Source: Streptomyces glaucescens (GTDB lineage: Bacteria > Actinomycetota > Actinomycetes > Streptomycetales > Streptomycetaceae). Taken from it: 64,000 nucleotides of DNA. A model generated the notes under the pieces. That model saw only the letters and a program-made list of their open reading frames with translations. It had not been told where the DNA came from and ran no database searches. Made by a program: the position numbers and the translations under genes. Positions 23,301-33,272 of the stretch are shown here, piece by piece; position 1 is the first letter of the stretch, and each line of letters starts with the position of its first letter. Where the stretch lies: positions 4,171,001 to 4,235,000 of the forward strand of contig NZ_CP009438.1 of the NCBI RefSeq assembly GCF_000761215.1. The letters are read 5' to 3'.

Positions 23301-24818
23301 GGTGAGCGGCCCGAGCACCATGTGCCGGTGCTGGAGCGCGTCGGCCAGCTCCGGGTGGCGCAGGCACTGCTCGTAGAAGTCGGCCCGTATCCCGAGGACG
23401 ACGAGCACGGGCGCCGGCTCGCCGGGTCCGCCGGGCGAGCAGGCGGCGTGCAGTACCCGGACGAAGGTCCGCCGGTCCGCCTCCTCGGCGCACAGGGTGA
23501 ACGCCTCCTCGAACTGGTCGACGATCACGACCGGCCGGGGGCCGTCACCCGCCCACCGTGCGAAGGCCCGGCGGACCGCACGGGCGAACTCCGGGGTGTG
23601 GGGGGCGGGGCCACCGGGCTCGGCGGGGTCCGCCGCCGCCACGGCCACCTCGTGAGCGTCCGCCTCCCCGTCACCGGCCAGGGCCGGGTGCCCGTGCGGG
23701 TCTCCGGGCGCGTGTCCGTGCGGGTTTCCGGTCGCGTGTCCGGGCGGGTCCGTGGCCGGGTGCCCGTGCGTGTCCTCGGCCGGATGCCCGGGCTCGTGCC
23801 CGACCGTGTGTCCGGGCGTGTCCGTGGCCCGGTGCCCGTGCGTGTCCTCGGCCGGATGCCCGGGCTCGTGCCCGACCGCGTGCCCGACCGTGTGTCGGTG
23901 AGTGTCGCCGTTTGCGTGTCCTGGGATGTCCCCGGTCGCGTGCCCTGGAGTGTTCCCGGCGGGGTGCCCGGGGGTGTCCCCCTCCGGCCGTACCCGTGTC
24001 TGTACCTGTGCCTGTACCTGTGTCCGTACCTGTGCTCGTGCCTGCGTGGGCGCGTCGGCACGTCCCTCTAAGCTCCCGTGCCCGGCCGCCTCGGGGCGCG
24101 GCCCCGGAGGAGTCGCCCGTCGCAGCACACCTCCCAGTCCGGGGATCAGACGGCACAGCTCGCCGAGCGGATCGGCGCCGGGGACGAGCTGGAGCACCCG
24201 CCGGGCCTCGGCGTACCGCAGGGCGGGCACGAGGCCGGCGTTCAGCAGCGACGACTTCCCGGCGCCCGAGGCGCCCACGAGCATGACGAGACCGCCCGTC
24301 CCGCGCTCCTCCACCGCGCACAGCTGGTCGATGAGTGCCTCGGTGCTGCGCTCGCGGCCGAAGAACCAGCGGGCGTCCTCCTGCCGGTAGGCGGCCAGAC
24401 CGCGGTAGGGGCACACCCCGGCGGGGAGGGGCCGCTCCGGCTCGTCGGCCTTCGGGGCGTCCTCCGGCCGGTCGGTGACCGGGACCGCCACGGCCCGCTC
24501 CCACAGCCGCTGCCAGTCGGCCAGGTCGTACAGGCCGGGGCTCACCGGAACGGCCCGGATCCGGCGGGCCTGCGGGATCAGCACCTGGAGCACGGCCGCG
24601 AGGGCGGCGAAGTGCGCGGGCACGTTCCTCGCCCGCCGCCAGTCGCTGATCCGCTGCGCGGAGACCCGTACGGGGCGCCCTCGCTCGTCGATCCGTTCCA
24701 GCCGGACGACCGCCTCGGACACCCGTTTCAGGGGCGGGTTGCCGGCCTCCTTGTACAGCAGCGCGAGCCGTTCAGCGAAGGCTGTGCGTGCCCCTGAGTC
24801 GCAACCCAAGGCCTCCAC
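20358..24818 (-). CDS. HTH - STAND-type P-loop ATPase - 14x WD40 protein with His-rich insert
   Basis: A 1486-residue protein. An N-terminal HTH-like domain (RVSAQRISDWRRARNVPAHF, about 51-70) precedes the P-loop GASGAGKSS (182-190) and Walker B VVIVDQFEEAF (430-440). The usual short interval between them is expanded by a low-complexity insert (about 235-405). Its repeats PGHPAEDTHGH and AQVRTQVQAQVQ make it very His-rich. A winged-helix/arm region (about 480-740), one membrane segment (AVAALVVLTLVAVGAAVVAW) and 14 WD40 repeats, probably two seven-blade propellers, follow. A TTA Leu codon at 23001-23003 suggests bldA dependence. The start is GTG 24818. A signal-sensing STAND role is known for the family; the ligand is unknown. 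Confidence 0.9.
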   Translation of the reverse strand: MEALGCDSGARTAFAERLALLYKEAGNPPLKRVSEAVVRLERIDERGRPVRVSAQRISDWRRARNVPAHFAALAAVLQVLIPQARRIRAVPVSPGLYDLADWQRLWERAVAVPVTDRPEDAPKADEPERPLPAGVCPYRGLAAYRQEDARWFFGRERSTEALIDQLCAVEERGTGGLVMLVGASGAGKSSLLNAGLVPALRYAEARRVLQLVPGADPLGELCRLIPGLGGVLRRATPPGPRPEAAGHGSLEGRADAPTQARAQVRTQVQAQVQTRVRPEGDTPGHPAGNTPGHATGDIPGHANGDTHRHTVGHAVGHEPGHPAEDTHGHRATDTPGHTVGHEPGHPAEDTHGHPATDPPGHATGNPHGHAPGDPHGHPALAGDGEADAHEVAVAAADPAEPGGPAPHTPEFARAVRRAFARWAGDGPRPVVIVDQFEEAFTLCAEEADRRTFVRVLHAACSPGGPGEPAPVLVVLGIRADFYEQCLRHPELADALQHRHMVLGPLTTAELREAVTGPAKAVGLELEPGLAELIVREVVADGPRGAHDAGVLPLLSHALLATWQRRKAGRLTLAGYRAAGGIQGAVAATAERAWSDLDPAARTAARLLLLRLVRVGEDTAATRRRGTRRQLAEEATDPGKTEESLEALVRARLVTLDAETVEITHEALLHAWPRLRDWIDEDRGGNLLRQRLEEDGRAWEASHRDAALLYRGSRLEQAESWAKSAGDTFLTRSAVEFLAASVRLRRRTAWISRGAVAALVVLTLVAVGAAVVAWKQRDDAVFEQVVAEADRVQYTDPSLSAQLDLVAHRLRPDDAATNNRLVSIVNAPLATPLLGHTGAVYLTSFSPDGRTLATASYDRTVRLWDVSDPTRPKPLGVPLAGHTSWVSSAVFSPDGRTLASAGDDGVIRLWDVTDRERPTSLGSLTGHRGTVYLVAFGPDGRTLASASEDRTVGLWDVREPGRARALGRLTGHGAAVRSVAFAPDGRTVAAGGDDHTIRLWDTAGPGRPRELGKLAGHTDTVHSVAFSPDGRTLASGGADDTIRLWNVTDPGRAARLGPPLTAHTGPVWSVAFAPDGHTLAAASADSTASLWNVSDPTYPSQVGEPLAGSSGEMYALGFSPDGRTLATGSGDSKVRLWSVPTSDMIGRSGSFRPDGRVLATAARDGKVRLWDVRRPDRPVRLGRPFLPGDGGDRSLSFSPDGRLLAVLTAKRSVYLWNVTDPARPVPAGPPIELRTRFMGPDALAFAPDGRTLATAYDDRTFQLWNVADPSRPVPLGAPLTGHRGYVNALVFSPDGRTLASGSADGTVRLWDVTDPRRVTRLDAPLTDHRGPVNVLAFSPDGKTLAGGGDDDTVRLWDLSDPVAGARGAATLTGHTEAVVSLTFSRDGRTLASGGNDNTVRLWNVASPADAAPIGRSMSPNAKTGNFLSFSPAAHMLGVSSGTDTVRLWNLDVDTAIRHICSTTRGVLTREKWNEYLPRLSYDPPCEG
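23660..24060 (-). repeat. tandem repeats encoding a His-rich insert in the STAND ATPase
   Basis: A 72-bp unit (24 residues, PAEDTHGH...GHEPGH) occurs as two near-identical copies around 23760-23880, flanked by many shorter variants encoding (T/I)PGHA(T/N)GD and by QV(R/Q)TQV repeats near 24000-24060. All units keep the reading frame. Confidence 0.8.
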
Positions 24819-24995
24819 CCCTTACTTCCGCGGCACTGGCCATCCGGTCCGGAAAACTCACTCTATATGTCTGACCTGCGGCTTAGTCCCTTTCCTGACG
24901 CCGGAACCTCCTCCTCCCGGGCCTCGAATGGCAGGATCACGACCGGATCCGAAGCGGTAGCCACTCGGCCACGCAGCGCTAGATCGACACCCGAA

Positions 24996-25039
24996 CGTCC
25001 GGTACCGGTCCCCACGAGGGGAGGGACCGGTGCCGGACG
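24996..25039. terminator. hairpin terminator downstream of the DUF4287 gene
   Basis: A 17-bp stem with one G-T wobble: CGTCCGGTACCGGTCCC (24996-25012) and GGGACCGGTGCCGGACG (25023-25039). It lies in the 324-base gap between the STAND gene start and the DUF4287 stop and most likely ends the minus-strand DUF4287 transcript. The rest of the gap is the STAND promoter region, with an AT-rich stretch (ACTCACTCTATATGTCTG near 24858). Confidence 0.7.
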
Positions 25040-25142
25040 AATGTCGAGTCCTCCGTGATCGCCGGCGGCTTCCGGCACGGTCTCCGAGGGGCCGGTTTCC
25101 CCACGGGAGGCGGTTTCCAACCCTTTGCTTCCCGGGGTCTTC

Positions 25143-25352
25143 CTAGAGTCCTTCGGCGAGGGTGTGGGCGACGAGCGCGTTGGCGTGGCCGTGCCCGAGG
25201 CCGTGCTCGGTCTTGAGCATGCCGACGAGTTCCATGTGGCGGGTCAGTCCGGACGAGCGGATGATCTGCTTCCACTCGGCGATCGGACGGCCGTACTTCT
25301 TCTCGATGGAGGGGAAGTAGCTGGCGGGGCCCTTCGCTGCGGCTGCGGTCAT
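25143..25352 (-). CDS. DUF4287 domain-containing protein
   Basis: A 69-residue protein matching DUF4287: ASYFPSIEKKYGRPIAEW followed by a helical segment (LVGMLKTEHGLGHGHANALVAH). The family is small, soluble and of unknown function. ATG 25352 was chosen over 25409 because the family begins just before SYFPSIEKKYG and GGGACG precedes it. It is transcribed toward a strong hairpin and lies about 200 bases downstream of the UvrA-like gene. Confidence 0.85.
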   Translation of the reverse strand: MTAAAAKGPASYFPSIEKKYGRPIAEWKQIIRSSGLTRHMELVGMLKTEHGLGHGHANALVAHTLAEGL

Positions 25353-25548
25353 GGTGCTGCGTCCCATCTGTGCGCGGGGCGACGTCATCGCTGGCGTCAC
25401 CGGCGTCACGGTCGTCGGCGTCGTCGCTGTTCATGACCGCCCGCCGGCGCCGGAGTCATCGCCGCCGGGGTGTGCGCCGCGTCACACCCCGGCGGGTCCC
25501 TGCCGCCACGTCGCCCAGGTCCCTGCTCCGGTCCCTCCTCGGCCCCGC

Positions 25549-27948
<2,400 letters not shown>

Positions 27949-28002
27949 CGGAATCTCCAGGTCGGTGGCGGCGGGCTGCATTATGGGACGACGCGGGCGG
28001 AC

Positions 28003-28419
28003 TCACCCACTCCGCCGCTGCGCGAACCGCAGCATGTTGCCCGCGGGGTCGCGGAAGGCGCAGTCCCGCACCCCGTACGGCTGGTCGACCGGCTCCTGCA
28101 GCACCTCGGCACCCGAGGCCCGGACGCGCTCGAAGGTCGCGTCGCAGTCCTCGGTCGAGAAGATCACCCCGCGCAGCAGGCCCTTGGCCAGCAGCTCCGC
28201 CATGGCCCGCCGGTCCGCGTCGGAGGCGTTCGGGTCGGCGACCGGCGGCTCCAGCACGATGTCCACTCCGGGCTGCTCCGGCGACCCGACGGTCACCCAC
28301 CGCATCCCCTCGAACGACACGTCCTGGCGGACCTCGAGGCCTAGCGCGTCCCGGTAGAAGGCCAGCGCCTGGTCATGATCGTCCACGGCTATGAAGCACT
28401 GCGACAGCTTGATGTCCAT
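28003..28419 (-). CDS. VOC (glyoxalase/bleomycin resistance) family protein
   Basis: A 138-residue vicinal-oxygen-chelate fold protein. It opens MDIKLSQCFIAVDDHDQALAFYRDALGLEV, then shows FEGMRWVTVGSPEQPGVDIVLEPP, VIFSTEDCDATFERVRASG and a C-terminal CAFRDPAGNMLRFAQ, all typical of the family. ATG 28419 was selected because the family starts there. Only 10 bases separate it from the AraC-type gene, so the two are likely one transcript. The substrate or ligand is unknown. Confidence 0.92.
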   Translation of the reverse strand: MDIKLSQCFIAVDDHDQALAFYRDALGLEVRQDVSFEGMRWVTVGSPEQPGVDIVLEPPVADPNASDADRRAMAELLAKGLLRGVIFSTEDCDATFERVRASGAEVLQEPVDQPYGVRDCAFRDPAGNMLRFAQRRSG

Positions 28420-28429
28420 GCCGCACACG

Positions 28430-28852
28430 CTACGACCGGGCGCCGCCCCTCGCTTCTCCGTTCCTGACCGGTCGCGTGAAGACCTTCGCGACACACGCCG
28501 GAATGTCCGCGCCCTCCTCGTGGGCCCGCGCCCGGTACGCGCTCGGACTCTCGCCCACCAGCTCGGTGAACCGCGAACTGAACGACCCCAGCGAGGTACA
28601 CCCCACCGCGAAGCAGACCTCGGTCACCGACAGGTCCCCACGCCGCAGCAACGCCTTGGCACGCTCGATCCGCCGCGTCATCAGATAGCTGTACGGCGTC
28701 TCCCCGAACGCCGCCCGGAAGCTGCGCGAGAAGTGCCCCGCCGACATGTGCGCCGCCCGCGCCAGCGCCGGCACGTCCAGCGGCTCCGCGTAGTCCCGGT
28801 CCATCCGGTCGCGCGCCCGCCGCAGCAGCACCAGGTCGGAAAGCGATGTCAT
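28430..28852 (-). CDS. AraC family transcriptional regulator (DNA-binding domain only)
   Basis: A 140-residue protein consisting essentially of the two-HTH AraC domain. HTH1 is LDVPALARAAHMSAGHFSRSFRAAFGETP. HTH2 is LSVTEVCFAVGCTSLGSFSSRFTELVGESPSAYR. No ligand-binding domain is present, as in MarA/SoxS-like regulators. The start is ATG 28852. It heads a same-strand unit with a VOC protein and a UvrA-like ATPase and probably controls them. Confidence 0.92.
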   Translation of the reverse strand: MTSLSDLVLLRRARDRMDRDYAEPLDVPALARAAHMSAGHFSRSFRAAFGETPYSYLMTRRIERAKALLRRGDLSVTEVCFAVGCTSLGSFSSRFTELVGESPSAYRARAHEEGADIPACVAKVFTRPVRNGEARGGARS

Positions 28853-28886
28853 GGCACCAGCATCGCAGGCCCGCGCCGCCGCCGGC

Positions 28887-29048
28887 TCAGGAACTGATGC
28901 TGTCCAGGAAGTTCCCCACCGCCTCGACGACCCGGCTCCTGCGCCGATGCGCCTTGCTGCAGTACCGCCGCGTCCGCCACCGCCGCACCTGCACCACCGG
29001 CACCCCACACCACTGACACGGCACCATCCGCCGAGCTCCCCCACTCAT
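28887..29048 (-). CDS. small zinc-finger-like protein
   Basis: A 53-residue basic protein beginning MSGGARRMVPCQWCGVPVVQ and continuing RRWRTRRYCSKAHRRRSR. The C-x2-C plus C-x2-H pattern suggests a single zinc site. Similar small Cys proteins are scattered in Streptomyces genomes, with no established role. ATG 29048 is preferred because the extension to 29132 is antisense-like low-complexity sequence. Confidence 0.65.
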   Translation of the reverse strand: MSGGARRMVPCQWCGVPVVQVRRWRTRRYCSKAHRRRSRVVEAVGNFLDSISS

Positions 29049-29129
29049 ACGCCCACGGTACCCCCGGGTGCCCCACAGCCCCGGGCCCGCCCCGCACTGA
29101 CCACCCGTCAGCCACACCTGCACACGCGG

Positions 29130-29286
29130 CAAGGCACACCACTGCCCGGCGCAACGCGTCCACCTGCCCGGGCGTCATGTCGAAGTCGTACGCGATGTCC
29201 TCGACGCTCTCCCCGGCTTCCCGCAGGTCGGTGATGGCGTCGACCGCGACGCGATTCGCGGCCACCACGGGCCTCCCGCACACCAT
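29130..29286 (-). pseudogene. relic of a DUF433 domain protein
   Basis: The frame reads MVCGRPVVAANRVAVDAITD then LREAGESVEDIAYDFDMTP and GQVDALRRAVVCLA, which is the DUF433 pattern (G-x-P-V-x-x-x-R-V, then a Gly-x-S/E-E-D helix-turn-helix). After about residue 52 the frame runs on into sequence unlike the family and across the zinc-finger gene, so the domain seems truncated. DUF433 proteins are often antitoxins paired with a PIN-like toxin; no partner is seen here. Confidence 0.45.
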
Positions 29287-29300
29287 CCCTCGGTGGCGGC

Positions 29301-30182
29301 TCAGGAGGCCGCTCGGAGGGGGTGCCCGGCTTTCCGGGACCGGCATTCGCGGCAGTGTCCGGGTTCCGGCGCGCGGAAGGCACGCTCACAGCCGTCGCAG
29401 GTCTGGAAGGGCGGCACGGCCGGGCGGGGCGCGCTCTCCGGGAGCGGGCGCGGAGGGGGTGCGGGCAGGGGGGTCTCGCGGAGGCGGTAGGCGAGGATGC
29501 GCGCCGGGCGGGTCAGGAAGTGGTGGGGGAGTCCTGCGGTCAGCTGTGCGGTGATCTGCTGGGGTGCGACACCGGCCGCGAGCCACCGGGCGACGGCCGG
29601 CGCCAGCCGCACGGCCTCCTGTTCGGTCAGGACCAGACGCGGATCGACGCGGCGGAGCGAGGCCAGAACGGCGACCGCCCGGGGGTCGGCTTCGGAGAGT
29701 GACGCCGGGTTCTGTGGCTGGTCCCGGGCGGGAGCGGGCTCGGGTGCCCGTTCAGGGGTGGGCGTCGCGTTGTCGGCTGCGGGTGACTTCCGGGGCCGGG
29801 GCGGCTTCGGCGGGCCGTCCGGGTCCGCGCCGCCGCGGGGGAGGTCGTGGAAGTACGTCCGGGTGCGGACCTGCCCGGTGGGCGTCCGCTCACGGCGGCG
29901 CTCCAGGTATCCGGCCGCTTCGAGTTCCCTGAGCGCTCGCGAGATGAGGATCTCGCCCTCGCTGAAGTGCTCGCACAGGGCGGCGATGCTCACGGGGGAG
30001 CCGTCGGGCAGGGAGGAGATGTACGCCGCGACGCCGACCGTGACCGCGCTGCCGCGCCGCTGCACGAGGGCGTTGGAGAGCACGGTGAAGTCGGCTGTCA
30101 GCCGGGTGCGGACGTGGATCACGCCGGAGGTCGGAGCTCCGGCGTCGGCGCGCAGGCGCGCGTTAGACTGCGGGTCAGCCAT
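29301..30182 (-). CDS. winged-helix DNA-binding protein with C-terminal Cys cluster
   Basis: A 293-residue protein. The N-terminal third is a winged-helix domain (VRTRLTADFTVLSNALVQRR, VSIAALCEHFSEGEILISRALRELEAAGYLERRRE). The wing ends in the Arg-rich TPTGQVRTRTYF. A Pro-rich linker follows, then a second helical part (LVLTEQEAVRLAPAVARWL, QITAQLTAGLPHHFLTRPARILAYRL) and a C-terminal Cys motif (CDGCERAF...HCRECR) that may bind zinc. This family is widespread in Streptomyces with unknown targets. ATG 30182 was used rather than 30311. Confidence 0.82.
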   Translation of the reverse strand: MADPQSNARLRADAGAPTSGVIHVRTRLTADFTVLSNALVQRRGSAVTVGVAAYISSLPDGSPVSIAALCEHFSEGEILISRALRELEAAGYLERRRERTPTGQVRTRTYFHDLPRGGADPDGPPKPPRPRKSPAADNATPTPERAPEPAPARDQPQNPASLSEADPRAVAVLASLRRVDPRLVLTEQEAVRLAPAVARWLAAGVAPQQITAQLTAGLPHHFLTRPARILAYRLRETPLPAPPPRPLPESAPRPAVPPFQTCDGCERAFRAPEPGHCRECRSRKAGHPLRAAS

Positions 30183-30393
30183 CGGGAAGTGTGCTCTTCC
30201 TGATCGGTCAGGCCCTCGATCGGGATGCCAGTCCCGGCCGGGGGCCGTCGTCTGTGTGCGGTTGTCGCGGCGAACGTAACGGTCCGTGACCCAGGCCTGC
30301 AAGCTGGTCACCCGGACGGGTGACGCGGGCTTCCTCGCGGGGGAGGGTGGGTGGGCGGGGAGTTCTTTCTCCCGGTTCTTTCAGGAGGTCAGC

Positions 30394-30431
30394 GGCCCGC
30401 CGGGTCCTCGCGGACAAGGATCCGGCGGGCC
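30394..30431 (-). terminator. hairpin between the winged-helix gene and tRNA-Pro
   Basis: Ten-bp perfect arms GGCCCGCCGG (30394-30403) and CCGGCGGGCC (30422-30431), with a further GTCC/GGAC pair inside the loop. It is one of two hairpins in the 412-base gap between 30183 and 30594, which otherwise holds no recognisable gene. Confidence 0.5.
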
Positions 30432-30541
30432 CGGAAGACGGACGGGGGCCGGCGCCCGGCCACTGCGGGGACGGTGGAGTCCGTTCTCCGACTCGCCCAC
30501 GGCCTTGGGCTCCCGCAGAACCCGCAAGAGGGGAAAAACGA

Positions 30542-30580
30542 GTCGAGGGCCCGACCCGCTGAGCGGATCAGGCCCTCGAC
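30542..30580 (-). terminator. hairpin terminator downstream of tRNA-Pro
   Basis: Perfect 10-bp arms GTCGAGGGCC and GGCCCTCGAC enclose a loop with a small inner CCGCT/AGCGG stem. It starts 15 bases downstream of the tRNA 3' end on the minus strand. Confidence 0.75.
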
Positions 30581-30594
30581 CTGGTAATGCGGCG

Positions 30595-30668
30595 TCGGGG
30601 TGGCGGGATTTGAACCCACGACCTCTTCGTCCCGAACGAAGCGCGCTGCCAAGCTGCGCTACACCCCG
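30595..30668 (-). tRNA. tRNA-Pro (anticodon CGG)
   Basis: On the minus strand the sequence folds as a cloverleaf: acceptor CGGGGTG/CACCCCG, anticodon stem CTTCG/CGAAG around loop TTCGGGA (anticodon CGG, reading CCG), and T arm GTGGGTTCAAATCCCGC with the TTCAAAT loop. The discriminator base is A and CCA is not encoded. A hairpin terminator follows. Confidence 0.97.
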
Positions 30669-30701
30669 GTGTCGCTGCTCGTCGCGGCGACGTCGTTTAC
30701 T

Positions 30702-31490
30702 TTAGCCCACTGGCGGCTGGAGACGAAATCCGGTTTTGGAGCGGTGCCGGACGGGGTTCGGGCGGGCGTGGTCGAGGGCGACGAGCAGGACGGCGAGGGC
30801 GTAGAAGGAGAGGCCGAGGAGGAGGGCGTTGCCGAGGACGCCCTTGTAGCCGTGGGCTTCGACGTCCAGGAACGGGTAGAGGTAGCGGCCCGGGGTGCCG
30901 GGGAGGAGCAGCTCGCCGCGGGCGAAGGAGACCAGCAGGTAGATCAGGGGGTAGAGCAGCCAGCCGGGCGCCTGGCGCAGGTGGAGTTGGCCGGGGGCGG
31001 TGAGGAACAGCCAGTCGGCGACCACCGCCGCGGGTACCGCGGTGTGCAGGAGGTGGTGGGCCACCGTGTGCCAGGCGGTCGGGGTGGCCGCGGCCGTGTC
31101 GATCATCGTGAACGGGGTCGCCGCGTCGGCGAGCAGCAGGTGGTAGACCAGGCCGCTGATCACCGCGTAGAGCAGTACCGCGCCGGTCAGGGCGCTGCGC
31201 AGCGGGTGGCGGGCGGTCCAGGCGCGGCGGGCGGAGAGCAGCATGATCAGTGCCAGCAGGATGCTGCTCTGGACGGTGAAGTAGCCGAGGACCCGCAGCG
31301 GACTGCCGAGCACGAGGTGGACGGCCACGCCGGTGAGGGCGGCGAGGGCCGTCAGCAGGCGGAAGACGGCGGCCAGGGGGCGGCGGACGGGGGCCACCAC
31401 CGCCCTGGCGGGGACGGGGGAGGGCAGCAGTGCGGGCATGCCCGGGAGCGCGGGGAGGTCCGGGATGTCCCTGGGTATCGGGGCGGTCAT
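30702..31490 (-). CDS. Pr6Pr family membrane protein
   Basis: A 262-residue integral membrane protein with about six hydrophobic helices (for example LLTALAALTGVAVHLVLGS, FTVQSSILLALIMLLSA, AVLLYAVISGLVYHLLL, WLLYPLIYLLVSFARGE, ALLLGLSFYALAVLLVAL). The conserved His-rich loop WHTVAHHLLHTAVP and the FDVEAHGYKGVLGN-like segment fit the Pr6Pr family, whose function is unknown. ATG 31490 was chosen because the extension to 31637 is low-complexity. The gene ends 34 bases from the tRNA-Pro. Confidence 0.85.
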   Translation of the reverse strand: MTAPIPRDIPDLPALPGMPALLPSPVPARAVVAPVRRPLAAVFRLLTALAALTGVAVHLVLGSPLRVLGYFTVQSSILLALIMLLSARRAWTARHPLRSALTGAVLLYAVISGLVYHLLLADAATPFTMIDTAAATPTAWHTVAHHLLHTAVPAAVVADWLFLTAPGQLHLRQAPGWLLYPLIYLLVSFARGELLLPGTPGRYLYPFLDVEAHGYKGVLGNALLLGLSFYALAVLLVALDHARPNPVRHRSKTGFRLQPPVG

Positions 31491-31658
31491 GCCCCTCACG
31501 CTAGGGAAAGGGTATGAAAGGGGCGATTCGGGCGGGCCGAGTGGGTTAAACGGATGGGTGCCCGGATCGGCGGCCGCCCGGACCGCGGGCGCCCGGACCG
31601 CGGCCGCCCGGATCGGCGCCCCGCCCTGGCGCCCCATGTCACCCGCCCCGCCGCTCCC

Positions 31659-32588
31659 TCACCGCCTGCGCCCCACCAGTGTCAGCAGCGTCGCCTCCGG
31701 CGGGCAGGCGAACCGTACCGGCGTGTAGCGGTTCGTCCCGCAGCCCGCCGACACGTGGAGGTGGGCCGTACGGCCGTCCGCGGTGTGCGTCGACAGGCCC
31801 TTCACGCGGTCCGTGTCCAGGTCGCAGTTGGTGACCAGGGCGCCGTAGAAGGGGATGCAGAGCTGGCCGCCGTGGGTGTGCCCGGCCAGGACGAGGGGGT
31901 AGCCGTCGGCGGTGAACGCGTCCAGGACACGCAGGTACGGGGCGTGCACGACCCCCATGGAGAAGTCCGCCGTCTGCGACGGGCCGCCCGCGACCTGCGC
32001 GTACCGGTCGCGCTTGATGTGCGGGTCGTCCAGGCCCGTCAGCTCCACCGACACCCCGTCGATCTTCAGCGTGCCACGCGTGTTGGTGAGGTTCAGCCAG
32101 CCGGCCGCGTCGAAGCCGTCCCGCAGGTCCTCCCAGGGGTTGTGGACCACTCCCACGGCGGGCGGGTTGCCGTTCAGACCGTGGCGGCCCTGCATCTTCT
32201 CGACCAGGTAACGGGCGGGGTTGCGCAGCTTGGGGCCGTAGTAGTCGTTGGAGCCGAAAACGTACGCCCCCGGGAACTCCATCAGGGGGCCCAGCGCGTC
32301 CAGGGTCTCCGGGACGCCCTCCGGGTCGGACAGGTTGTCGCCCGTGTTGATCACGAAGTCGGGGCGGAGTCCGGCCAGCGAGCGCAGCCAGCGCTGCTTC
32401 TTGCGCTGCCCGCCGACCATGTGGATGTCGGAGACCTGGAGTACGCGCAGGGGACGCATGCCCGGGGGCAGGACGGGGACGGTGACCCGTCGCAGGCGGA
32501 AGGAGCGGGCTTCGAAACCCGCCGAGTAGAGCAGTCCGGCGGCGCCAACCGCCGCGATTCCCAGGGGAACTCCGTATCGCGCGCGCAT
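31659..32588 (-). CDS. metallophosphoesterase
   Basis: A 309-residue calcineurin-like phosphoesterase with metal-ligand motifs in order: VSDIHMVGG (about 50-58), INTGDNLSDP (about 80-89), GSNDYYGP (a variant of GNHD/E, about 112-119), VLAGHTHGGQLCIPF (about 234-248). An N-terminal hydrophobic stretch (VPLGIAAVGAAGLLYSAGF) suggests a membrane anchor or export. Downstream on the minus strand are Pr6Pr and the tRNA. The natural substrate is not predictable. Confidence 0.92.
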   Translation of the reverse strand: MRARYGVPLGIAAVGAAGLLYSAGFEARSFRLRRVTVPVLPPGMRPLRVLQVSDIHMVGGQRKKQRWLRSLAGLRPDFVINTGDNLSDPEGVPETLDALGPLMEFPGAYVFGSNDYYGPKLRNPARYLVEKMQGRHGLNGNPPAVGVVHNPWEDLRDGFDAAGWLNLTNTRGTLKIDGVSVELTGLDDPHIKRDRYAQVAGGPSQTADFSMGVVHAPYLRVLDAFTADGYPLVLAGHTHGGQLCIPFYGALVTNCDLDTDRVKGLSTHTADGRTAHLHVSAGCGTNRYTPVRFACPPEATLLTLVGRRR

Positions 32589-32686
32589 GGCCCCATCGTG
32601 TCAGACCCGGCGCCCCGCCCGGACACGGGCGTGAGCGCGGTAAATGCGCGGGCGGCGATCCGCGTGCACCTGCGACAATCACCCCC

Positions 32687-33151
32687 ATGACCACGCTCAA
32701 GTCGAAGCTGCAGGAAGACCTCAACGCCGCGATCAAGGAGCGCGACGAGCTCCGCTCCTCGACGCTCCGGCTGACGCTCGCCGCGATCACCAAGGAGGAG
32801 GTCGCGGGCAAGGAGAAGCGCGAGCTCTCCGACGACGAGGTGCTGAAGGTGATCACCCGGGAGGCGAAGAAGCGGCGGGAGGCCGCCGAGGCGTTCGCGC
32901 AGGGTGGTCGTGCCGAGCAGGCCGAGCGGGAGAAGGCGGAGGGCGAGGTCCTCGCCGAGTACCTGCCCAAGCAGCTCGGCGACGAGGAGCTGGACCGGAT
33001 CGTCGCCCAGGCCGTCGAGGAGGCCAGGGCCGCCGGCGCCGAGGGGCCGCGGGCGATGGGCGCCGTCATGAAGATCGTGAACCCGAAGGTCGCGGGACAG
33101 GCCGAGGGCGGGCGGGTCGCCGCCGCGGTGAAGAAGTTCCTCGCCGGCTGA
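32687..33151 (+). CDS. GatB/YqeY domain-containing protein
   Basis: A 154-residue stand-alone YqeY protein: MTTLKSKLQEDLNAAIKERD, LRLTLAAITKEEVAGKEKRELSDDE, AEGEVLAEYLPKQLGDEELD and the Gly/Ala-Met-rich end MGAVMKIVNPKVAGQAEGGRV. The fold resembles the tRNA-binding tail of GatB, but the role of the free form is not established. The ATG lies at 32687 and a very strong hairpin ends the gene. Confidence 0.93.
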   Translation: MTTLKSKLQEDLNAAIKERDELRSSTLRLTLAAITKEEVAGKEKRELSDDEVLKVITREAKKRREAAEAFAQGGRAEQAEREKAEGEVLAEYLPKQLGDEELDRIVAQAVEEARAAGAEGPRAMGAVMKIVNPKVAGQAEGGRVAAAVKKFLAG

Positions 33152-33188
33152 CGGCCGCGCACGGACGGGCCGTACGCGGACCAGCGGA

Positions 33189-33239
33189 TACGACGGCGGG
33201 GGCGCCCCCCAGGTGATGGGGGGCGCCCCCGCCGTCGTA
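33189..33239. terminator. bidirectional hairpin terminator between yqeY-like and PBP genes
   Basis: A perfect 22-bp inverted repeat (33189-33210 and 33218-33239) around the loop AGGTGAT. The arm core is CGACGGCGGGGGCGCCCCCC. It sits between convergent genes and can serve both strands. Confidence 0.9.
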
Positions 33240-33272
33240 CGTGCGGCCGGCTCGGGCAGCCGGCCGGTGAGA

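Noticed and set aside
30595..30668. tRNA-Pro as an active attachment site of an integrated element
   Set aside because: No integrase and no second copy of the tRNA 3' end were found near the gene.
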